From: Hyphomicrobiales bacterium
Lineage (GTDB): Bacteria; Pseudomonadota; Alphaproteobacteria; Rhizobiales; Rhizobiaceae
Direction: 5' to 3'
Assembly (NCBI GenBank): GCA_900465665.1
Contig: UBJO01000017.1
Coordinates: forward strand, 62,001-126,000
DNA length: 64,000 nt
Part shown: in pieces, positions 54,533 to 62,700 of the stretch
Numbering within the stretch: position 1 is the first letter of the stretch
How the letters are laid out: each line of letters starts with the position of its first letter
Position numbers and translations under genes: made by a program
The notes under the pieces: model-generated
What the model was told of the DNA's origin: nothing
Seen by the model: only the letters and a program-made list of their open reading frames with translations
The model's database searches: none

Positions 54533-54543
54533 AAATAAAGAAC
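54529..54543. promoter_or_regulatory. LexA-binding SOS box between uvrA and ssb
   Basis: GAACAAATAAAGAAC fits the alphaproteobacterial LexA operator (GAAC-N7-GAAC, or GTTC-N7-GTTC on the other strand) exactly. It lies in the 249-base divergent region, 123 bases from uvrA and 113 from ssb. It should make one or both genes DNA-damage inducible. Confidence 0.82.
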
Positions 54544-54655
54544 AAAATTCCTTGTGGATGAACCGCTATGGACGTCCATCGCGCCGCCTCTATGGTTTAA
54601 GGTGCATCGATTGTTTCAAGCGCCGCCGGGCAGGGCGGCAGGTAGGGTGAAAAGT

Positions 54656-55216
54656 ATGGCTGGCAGCGTGAACAAGGTAATTCTGATCGGAAACGTGGGT
54701 GCTGACCCCGAAATCCGTCGGACGCAGGACGGCCGGCCGATCGCCAACCTCCGCATCGCGACATCGGAGACCTGGCGCGACCGCAATTCGGGCGAGCGCC
54801 GCGAGAAGACCGAGTGGCACACCGTGGTCGTCTTCAACGAAGGCCTGTGCAAGGTCGTCGAGCAGTACGTCAAGAAGGGCGCCAAGCTCTATATCGAAGG
54901 CGCGCTGCAGACCCGCAAGTGGCAGGACCAGCAGGGTCAGGATCGTTATTCCACGGAAGTCGTGCTGCAGGGCTTCGGCTCAACGCTGACGATGCTCGAT
55001 GGACGCGGCGAAGGCGGTGGCGATCGCTCTGGCGGTGGTTACGGCGGTGGCCGTGGCGGCAATGCCGGCGGTGGTGATTTCGGCGGTGGCGGCGGTTATG
55101 GCGACGATTACGGTTCGCCGTCGCAGTCTTCCGGCCGTGGTGGCTCGGGCGGTGGTTCGTCTTCCGGCGGTGGCGGCAATTTCTCGCGCGATCTGGACGA
55201 CGATATTCCGTTTTGA
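54656..55216 (+). CDS. ssb: Single-stranded DNA-binding protein
   Basis: The 186-residue protein has an N-terminal OB-fold (about 1-112, with [17 protein letters not shown] and [11 protein letters not shown]). A Gly-rich flexible linker (about 115-175) and the conserved C-terminal tip DDDIPF, which binds partner proteins, follow. It coats single-stranded DNA in replication and repair. The frame opens at 54554, but the family start is the ATG at 54656. Confidence 0.97.
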   Translation: MAGSVNKVILIGNVGADPEIRRTQDGRPIANLRIATSETWRDRNSGERREKTEWHTVVVFNEGLCKVVEQYVKKGAKLYIEGALQTRKWQDQQGQDRYSTEVVLQGFGSTLTMLDGRGEGGGDRSGGGYGGGRGGNAGGGDFGGGGGYGDDYGSPSQSSGRGGSGGGSSSGGGGNFSRDLDDDIPF

Positions 55217-55242
55217 TCGAACGACAGACCGAAAGGTTTCAG

Positions 55243-55276
55243 ACGGCGCGCTTTGGGGCGCGCCGTTTGCGTTTTA
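55243..55276 (+). terminator. Intrinsic terminator after ssb
   Basis: ACGGCGCGC pairs with GCGCGCCGT around a 6-base loop and is followed by TTGCGTTTT. It separates ssb from the convergent marC gene. Confidence 0.7.
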
Positions 55277-55285
55277 ACTGAAAGC

Positions 55286-55930
55286 TCAGACGGGCGAGGG
55301 AACGAGGTTCATCGCCGACTTGATGCCATCGACGACGAACTGGGTCGCGAGCGCCGCCAGGATGACGCCGAGCAGGCGGGTCAGGATGGCGCGGCCGGTG
55401 ACGCCGAGGAAGCGGTCCAGCCGGTCGGCGATCAAGAGCGCCAGGAAGAGCAGGAGCAGGCTTGCGGCGATCACGATGATCAGCTGCGCCAGTTCGAAGG
55501 CCGTCTGCATCGAGCCCGCGATCAGGATGGTCGCGGAGATGGCGCCCGGGCCCGAGATCAGCGGAATGGCCAGCGGGAAGACGGCGATGTTCTGGATGTG
55601 GTCGACGGTGATCGCGGCCGTGCCGGTCTTTTCCTTGCGATCCTGGCGCTTCTCGAACACCATTTCAAAGGCGATCCAGAAGAGCAGCAGGCCGCCGGCG
55701 ATGCGGAAGGCGCCGATCGAGATGCCGAGCACGCCGAGCACGCTGGATCCGAAGAGCGCGAAGACGGCGAGAATGATGAAGGCGATGATCGTGCCGCGCA
55801 GCGCCACCTGCTTGCGCTGGGCTCTGCTCATGCCGACAGTGAGGCCGAGAAAGATCGGCGCGAGACCCGGCGGATCGATCGTGACGAGCAGGGTTGTAAA
55901 GGCGTTGATCAGTTGGTCGGCGCTTGCCAT
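55286..55930 (-). CDS. MarC-family membrane protein
   Basis: The 214-residue protein has about six membrane helices and matches the MarC/UPF0056 family, with LVTIDPPGLAPIFLGLT at the start and FPLAIPLISGPGAIS in the middle. Transport has been proposed but not shown. GGAGAG lies at best spacing to the ATG at 55930; the adjacent ATG at 55933 is possible. The much longer open frame to 56128 is unsupported. Confidence 0.85.
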   Translation of the reverse strand: MASADQLINAFTTLLVTIDPPGLAPIFLGLTVGMSRAQRKQVALRGTIIAFIILAVFALFGSSVLGVLGISIGAFRIAGGLLLFWIAFEMVFEKRQDRKEKTGTAAITVDHIQNIAVFPLAIPLISGPGAISATILIAGSMQTAFELAQLIIVIAASLLLLFLALLIADRLDRFLGVTGRAILTRLLGVILAALATQFVVDGIKSAMNLVPSPV

Positions 55931-56155
55931 CATCTCTCCATATACCCATATCCGGGCTTGGTTTTCGCGCGATTGTGATGTGGGCAAACCGATTTTGCAA
56001 ATGGCGCGGCGTGCGTGACGGTGATTGGGGCGCATAAGCCTCGTTTCGCCCTGATTAGACCGTAAAAGCCTGTTCAAAACTTCCTGCAAAATTGGCTTAG
56101 GAACAGCCTTTCCGCTATAAATCTTCAAGTGATTCTAGAAGAGATGTGATCCATT

Positions 56156-58969
56156 TTGACTGAGCAAACACCCCCCGGCGGCGGGAAGCTCCCGCCAGGC
56201 ATCGAGCCCATCTCCATTATGGAGGAAATGCAGCGGTCGTATCTCGATTACGCGATGAGCGTTATCGTCAGCCGCGCGCTTCCTGACGTGCGCGACGGCC
56301 TCAAGCCCGTGCACCGGCGCATCCTCTACGGCATGTCCGAGCTCGGCATCGACTGGAACAAGAAATACGTCAAATGCGCCCGCGTGACCGGGGACGTGAT
56401 GGGTAAATACCATCCGCACGGCAACACCGCGATCTACGACGCGCTGGCGCGTATGGCGCAGGACTGGTCTCTTCGCCTTCCGCTTATCGATGGCCAGGGC
56501 AACTTCGGCTCCGTCGACGGTGATCCGCCGGCGGCCGAACGCTACACCGAATGCCGCCTCGAGAAGGCCGCGCATTCGCTGCTCGACGATCTCGACAAGG
56601 AAACGGTCGATTTCCGCGACAACTACGACGGTACGCTCTCCGAGCCCGTGGTGGTTCCCGCGAAATTCCCGAACCTGCTCGTCAACGGCGCCGGCGGTAT
56701 CGCCGTCGGCATGGCGACCAACATTCCGCCGCACAATCTCGTCGAAGTCATCAATGGCTGTATCGCGCTGATCGACGATCCGGCGATCGAGTTGCCCGAG
56801 ATGATGCAGATCATTCCAGGTCCCGATTTCCCAACCGGCGCCAAGATCCTCGGCCGTTCCGGCATCCGCTCGGCTTACGAGACGGGCCGTGGCTCGGTGA
56901 TCATGCGCGGCGTCGCGACGATCGAGCCGATGCGCGGCGATCGCGAGCAGATCATCATCACCGAGATCCCGTATCAGGTGAACAAGTCGACGATGATCGA
57001 GAAGATGGCCGAACTGGTGCGCGACAAGCGCATCGAGGGCATCTCCGACCTGCGCGATGAGAGCGACCGTCAGGGCTACCGCGTCGTCGTCGAGCTGAAG
57101 CGCGACGCCAATGCCGACGTCATCCTGAACCAGCTCTATCGCTATACGCCGCTGCAGACCTCGTTCGGCTGCAACATGGTGGCGCTGAACGGCGGCAAGC
57201 CCGAACAGCTGCAGCTGCTCGACATGCTGCGCGCCTTCGTCTCGTTCCGCGAGGAAGTCGTTAGTCGGCGTACAAAATTCTTGCTGCGCAAGGCTCGCGA
57301 GCGCGCGCACGTCTTGGTCGGTCTGGCGATCGCTGTCGCCAACATCGACGAAGTCATCCGCGTCATCCGCCAGGCACCGGATCCGCAGTCCGCCCGCGAA
57401 GAGCTGATGACCCGCCGCTGGCCGGCGCATGACGTCGAAAGCCTGATCCGCCTGATCGACGATCCGCGCCACCGCATCAACGACGACATGACCTACAACC
57501 TCTCGGAAGAGCAGGCACGGGCCATTCTCGAACTGCGTCTCGCTCGTCTGACGGCCCTTGGCCGCGACGAAATCGGCGACGAACTCAACAAGATCGGCGA
57601 GGAAATCAAGGATTACCTCGATATCCTGTCGTCGCGCGTGCGCATCCAGTCGATCGTCAAGGACGAGCTTGCTGCTGTCCGCGACGAGTTCGGCACGCCG
57701 CGCCGCACCGAGATCATGGATGGCGGCCTCGAAATGGACGATGAAGATCTCATCGCCCGCGAGGATATGGTCGTTACCGTCTCGCACCTCGGCTACATCA
57801 AGCGCGTGCCGCTGACGACCTACCGCGCGCAGCGCCGCGGCGGCAAGGGTCGCTCCGGCATGACCACGCGTGACGAAGATTTCGTTAGCCAGCTATTCGT
57901 GCTCAATACGCATACGCCGGTTCTGTTCTTCTCGTCACGCGGCATCGTCTACAAGGAAAAGGTCTATCGTCTGCCGATCGGCACGCCGACCTCTCGCGGC
58001 AAGGCGATGATCAACATGCTGCCGCTCGCTCCAGGCGAGCGCATCACCACCATCCTGCCGCTGCCGGAGGACGAGGACAGCTGGGCTACGCTCGACGTGA
58101 TGTTCTCGACGACGCGCGGCACCGTGCGCCGCAACAAGCTCAGCGACTTCGTCCAGGTCAACCGCAACGGCAAGATCGCGATGAAGCTCGAAGAGGAGGG
58201 CGACGAGATCCTCTCCGTCGAGACCTGCACCGAGCACGACGACGTGCTTCTGACGACGGCGCTCGGCCAGTGCATCCGCTTTGCGGTCGACGACGTCCGC
58301 GTCTTCGCGGGCCGCAACTCGATCGGCGTACGAGGGATCAACCTCGGCGATAACGACCGCATCATCTCGATGACGATCGTCGGCCATGTCGATGCCGAGC
58401 CGTGGGAACGCGCCGCTTATCTCAAGCGCGCAGCCAACGAACGCCGCCTGACGACGGGTGAGGCCGAGGAAATCGCGCTGGTTGGCGAGGAAGTCACCGA
58501 AGAGGGACAGCTGAGCGACGAGCGCTACGAAGAGCTGAAGGCACGCGAACAGTACGTGCTGACGGTTTCCGAGAAGGGCTACGGCAAGCGGTCTTCCTCC
58601 TACGACTTCCGCATCTCCGGCCGTGGCGGCAAGGGCATTCGCGCCACCGATACGTCGAAGACGGGCGAGATCGGCGAACTCGTCGCTGCCTTCCCTGTCG
58701 ATGACAACGACCAGATCATGCTGGTTTCGGATGGCGGTCAGCTGATCCGCGTGCCGGTTGGCGGCATCCGCATCGCCAGCCGCGCGACGAAGGGCGTGAC
58801 CATCTTCTCGACCGCCAAGGACGAGAAGGTCGTGTCGGTCGAGCGCATCCGCGATCCGGAAGACGAGGTCGAAGAAGGTGCCGAGAACGGCGACGAGACC
58901 GCTGTTGTGCCGGGCGAGGAGCCTGCCGCAGAGGCTGGCGACGAAACGCCGCCGGACGCCGAGGCGTAA
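56156..58969 (+). CDS. gyrA: DNA gyrase subunit A
   Basis: The 937-residue protein is the breakage-reunion subunit of gyrase. It has the catalytic Tyr130 (AAERYTE), the quinolone region [12 protein letters not shown], the GyrA box QRRGGKG and a beta-pinwheel C-terminal domain with an acidic tail. The residues at the E. coli Ser83 and Asp87 positions are Thr91 and Asp95. The start is TTG at 56156; the in-frame stop at 56147 leaves no ATG, making this a rare start. Confidence 0.96.
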   Translation: MTEQTPPGGGKLPPGIEPISIMEEMQRSYLDYAMSVIVSRALPDVRDGLKPVHRRILYGMSELGIDWNKKYVKCARVTGDVMGKYHPHGNTAIYDALARMAQDWSLRLPLIDGQGNFGSVDGDPPAAERYTECRLEKAAHSLLDDLDKETVDFRDNYDGTLSEPVVVPAKFPNLLVNGAGGIAVGMATNIPPHNLVEVINGCIALIDDPAIELPEMMQIIPGPDFPTGAKILGRSGIRSAYETGRGSVIMRGVATIEPMRGDREQIIITEIPYQVNKSTMIEKMAELVRDKRIEGISDLRDESDRQGYRVVVELKRDANADVILNQLYRYTPLQTSFGCNMVALNGGKPEQLQLLDMLRAFVSFREEVVSRRTKFLLRKARERAHVLVGLAIAVANIDEVIRVIRQAPDPQSAREELMTRRWPAHDVESLIRLIDDPRHRINDDMTYNLSEEQARAILELRLARLTALGRDEIGDELNKIGEEIKDYLDILSSRVRIQSIVKDELAAVRDEFGTPRRTEIMDGGLEMDDEDLIAREDMVVTVSHLGYIKRVPLTTYRAQRRGGKGRSGMTTRDEDFVSQLFVLNTHTPVLFFSSRGIVYKEKVYRLPIGTPTSRGKAMINMLPLAPGERITTILPLPEDEDSWATLDVMFSTTRGTVRRNKLSDFVQVNRNGKIAMKLEEEGDEILSVETCTEHDDVLLTTALGQCIRFAVDDVRVFAGRNSIGVRGINLGDNDRIISMTIVGHVDAEPWERAAYLKRAANERRLTTGEAEEIALVGEEVTEEGQLSDERYEELKAREQYVLTVSEKGYGKRSSSYDFRISGRGGKGIRATDTSKTGEIGELVAAFPVDDNDQIMLVSDGGQLIRVPVGGIRIASRATKGVTIFSTAKDEKVVSVERIRDPEDEVEEGAENGDETAVVPGEEPAAEAGDETPPDAEA

Positions 58970-59015
58970 GAATTCCGCGCACCGGGTTTCCGGTGGGTGG
59001 ATATGAATTGAAGAG

Positions 59016-59050
59016 AAGGGCCGGACCTTATGGGTTCGGCCCTTTTTGTT
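59016..59050 (+). terminator. Intrinsic terminator after gyrA
   Basis: A 12-bp stem (AAGGGCCGGACC with GGTTCGGCCCTT, one G-T pair) and 5-base loop is followed by TTTGTTT. It lies 47 bases after the stop codon. Confidence 0.82.
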
Positions 59051-59269
59051 TGAGTTGCGGAGGCCTTGGCGCCGCTCTCAGCGAGCTTGCCGCGGGGATG
59101 TCGATGCTCTGCGGGACGGCAAAAGAGATATTGTTTTTCCTGATAAATCCCTGGGTTGCAGTCCTCGTTGTTTTTGGTGAGTATTCCTCACGATGCAACC
59201 AGATGGCGATTCGCAGGCTTGATGGAGGATCTGCCCGCCGATCGCTCGATGACCAGTAAGGAGGACGTC

Positions 59270-59581
59270 ATGCACCCGTATTTGCTGCAATCAATTGAGA
59301 CCGCTCAAGCCTCGGATCGCCTTGACGTGGCCGATATCGCGCAGAAGCGGATGCTCGTCATATCGGCCGCGAGAGCGATCCATCGCATGCATGCCGAACT
59401 GGGCATCGATCTCGCCCAGAGCGAGCTGCGGCGCGGGCATATCGTCTACGACCTCGCGGAGCTTGCGACGCTGATCGATGACGGCGTGCCGGATCATGTG
59501 GTGGCATCCGGGCTGAAGGAAGCGGCTGAGGTAATGGCAAGTCTTTGCCATTTACTGACGGAGGATGCCGCCGCGGAGTGA
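59270..59581 (+). CDS. Small hypothetical alpha-helical protein
   Basis: The 103-residue product begins MHPYLLQSIETAQAS after a perfect TAAGGAGG ribosome-binding site five bases upstream. It is predicted to be mostly helical and acidic, without membrane segments or a signal peptide. I do not recognise it. It is a separate unit, bounded by the gyrA terminator and its own downstream terminator. Confidence 0.7.
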   Translation: MHPYLLQSIETAQASDRLDVADIAQKRMLVISAARAIHRMHAELGIDLAQSELRRGHIVYDLAELATLIDDGVPDHVVASGLKEAAEVMASLCHLLTEDAAAE

Positions 59582-59651
59582 ATTTCCGGCGCCGCTATTT
59601 GGTGCGGCGGTGGTCGCGGGCATTGAGCGTTCGGCCCAAGCCAACAGAACA

Positions 59652-59683
59652 AAAAGGCCGCATCGTTTCCGATGCGGCCTTTT
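59652..59683. terminator. Bidirectional intrinsic terminator
   Basis: A perfect 14-bp stem (AAAAGGCCGCATCG / CGATGCGGCCTTTT) with a 4-base loop lies between two convergent genes. It has T-runs on both strands (plus: TTTTGTTT; minus: CCTTTTTGTT), so it should stop transcription from either side. Confidence 0.9.
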
Positions 59684-59702
59684 GTTTGTCTCTCGTTCCG
59701 CC

Positions 59703-62700
59703 TTAGTTCAGGCGGCCTGCCGCGTGGGCGAGCATGGTGTAGACCTTGCCGGTGTCTGACGTCAGGTAGGACTGGGTGATCGTCCGGTCGCGGTCGGTGC
59801 GGGCGACGTCGGCGAGCAGCTTTTCGAAGTCGGCGATGTAGCGGTTGACGGCAGTGCGGAATTCCGGCTCGCGGTCATACTTGTGCTTGATCTCGTCGAA
59901 GGTCTGCTGGCCCTTCAGCGTGTAGAGGCGGCGCGTGAAGACGTCGCGTTCGCCACGCTGGTAGCGGCGCCACAGATCGACCGAGGCATCGTGATCGATG
60001 GCGCGGGCGATATCGACGGAGAGCGAGTTCAGCGATTCCACCACGTGGCGCGGATTGCGGTTGTCGCCGGCGCGCGGCGCCTGGGGTGCCGGTGCCTCTA
60101 CGCGGGGCGCCGGCTGGCGGGCAACGGATTCCTCTGCGCTCTCGTCGCGCGATGCGCCGCGAAGCAGGTCGCTGATCCAGCCGCCGGATGCTGGCGATGC
60201 AGCAGGCGCCTGGGTCACGGCAGGCGCGCGCTGCGGCGTCGCGGGCGTTGCTGCCGCAGTGCCGAGCGAACCGCGCAGGCCGAAGCCTTCGATCGAGGAG
60301 GGCGGAATGGCGGCCGCGGCCGGGGTCGGCAACGGCGCAGGGGCCGGTACTGGAGCCGGTTGCGGCTGCTGCTGGATCGCGGGCTGCACCGGCGCCTGGC
60401 GCGGCGCAGGTTGTGGCTGCGGCTGCTGGGGCTGGGCAAGCGTGCGGGCGGCGGGCTCGGAAACTTCGAGCTGCTGCGTCGAGCGGCCGACGATGTGCGA
60501 GATGTCCTGCAGCGCCTTGATCTGCTCGGAGACGGCGCGGCGCATGGCAGCCGCGCTTTCCTTGGCTTCCTCGGGCAGGTCGAACGCGCCGCGCTTCAGC
60601 TCGCTGCGCGTCATGTCCAGTTCCTTGCGGATATCGCCGGCGGAGCGGCGGATTTCCTCGGTAGCGCCAGAGAAGCGGGCGACGGCTTCGTCGACGGCTT
60701 CGCGCAGCGATTCACGCATCTGCTGTGCGGCGCCATCCGACAGGCGACCTGCGTCGCCCATCATGCGCTCGACTTCCGACAGCGACGCCGTCAGGCCGCC
60801 GCGAACGCGGTTGGCGAGTTCGCCGGAGCGGCGCTCGGCATTGCCAAGCGTGGTGTCGAGCGTCGCGTTGACGTCTTCGCTGGCCTTGCTGACGCTGCTG
60901 CGCATCGCTTCGGCGGCTTCCGCGGCGCGCTTTTCGGCATCCGAGAGCGTGGTGCTGATATCGGCGAAGGACGACTGCACGCCTTGGCGCAGATTGTGGC
61001 TGACCTGGTTCGAGCGCTGTTCGGCGCGATCGAAGGCCGAGTCGACCATGCTGCCGAGGGCACGCATCGTCTTTTCGATGTCTTCCGAGCGCTGGACGAG
61101 GCCGACCGACAGCGTCTGCAGCGCGGATTCGCGATCTTCCAGCGTCGAGACGAGGTTGGACTGGGCGGCGCCGAGCAGGCTGGAGGCCTGCGTCAGAACC
61201 TTGGAGTGCTCGTCGAAACGGCCGATGATGCTGCCGACCTGCGAAAGCGTCTGGCCGGAGATGTCGGAGAGGCGATCGACCTTGCCTTCGAGAAGGCGGG
61301 TCGAGGCTGCGACCATTTCGGCGGCCTTGGAGGCCGAGTCGGTGAAGCGCGAGGTGGTGTCGCCGAGGCGGCCATCCACGGCGCTCAGCTCTTCGGCCGC
61401 GCGGCTCATCATCTGGCCCATGACCATGCTGTTGTCGGACAGGCGGTCGATCAGGCGGTTGACGTTGGAGAGCAGGCTGTTTTCAATCGCATCGACGGCC
61501 GAGGTGGCGCGTTCGGTGCGGGCGTTGATCGCGTCGATCAAAGCGGTGTTTTCGGTGCGCAGGCGCTCGGCGCTCTGGTCGCTCGCCGCCGTGAGCTGCG
61601 CAGCACTCTGCTCGCTGGCGGCGGTGATCTGTGCAGCACTCTGTTCGCCGGCAGACGTGATCTGCGCCGCGGCCTCGCGGCCGGTCTGCGCGTAGCGATC
61701 GATCATCGGGCGGGCGGTCTCGTCGAGAATGCGCGACAGCTCGGTCGTGCGGCCTGCGAGCATGGAGTTCAGCTCGCGGGTGCGGTCATCGAGGGCGGCG
61801 CGGATCGAGCTTCCACGCGCTTCGAGGGCCTGCTCCACGGTGTTGAGCGTGCCGTCAAGTTCGCGCGAGCGCTCTTCAAGGCCGCTGCGGATCGCATTGC
61901 CGCGGGCTTCGAGCGCGCGGTCGACATCGGCCATGGTGGAGGCGATCTCTTCGCTGGCGCTTGCGATCGTCGTGCGGATATCCGTGCCGTGGCTGGCGAA
62001 GGTGTTCTGCGCGTCGTTCAGCGCCTTGGAGATGGCGCCGACCTGGCCGCTGACGAGCGTTTCGGCCTCTGCCACCTTGTTGATGATGGCGTTGCCCGCT
62101 TCGGAGAAGGTCTGGGCGACGGCTGCGGCCTGGCCGGCGAGGCGGTTCTGCGCCTCGGAAACACGGCCGACGATCTGCTCGGAGCGCTCACCCATCGAAC
62201 GGGCGAAATCGCTGCTCTTGGCGTCGAGGCCTTCGGCGAACTGCTGGCCGGTCTGGCTGAGGGAGGCTGCGGCGCGCGTGGCTTCCTCGTCCATGCCCTG
62301 CGTGGTGTCGGCGACCGCGCTGCGCAGCGAGGCGGCGAGGCCGGCGGCCTTGCCTTCGATCGTGCGGTTGACGGCGTCGAGGCCGACGTTGAGCGCGCGG
62401 TCCATGGTGGACAGACGTTCGTCGATCTTGGCGGTGCCACGGTCCATGGCTTCGCCGATACCTGCGGTGCGGGCGTCGATACCGTCAGTCAGGCTGGCGG
62501 CGCGGCTGTCGATCTCGGAGGCGAGGTGGCTGGTGCGGCCATCGATCGTCTCGGAGAACTTGGCAATGCTATCATCGACAGCGGATGCGATGCGGCCGGA
62601 GGTTTCGTCGCTGAGAGCGCCGAGCCTTGAGATGCCATCCGTCAGTGTGCCCGTCAGGCGTTCGCCCGCGGCATCGACCTGCTGTGCAACACCGCCGACG

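Noticed and set aside
59883-62630. Plus-strand open frame of 915 codons opposite the coiled-coil gene
   Set aside because: It is a composition shadow of the biased coiled-coil gene, without ribosome-binding site or domain.
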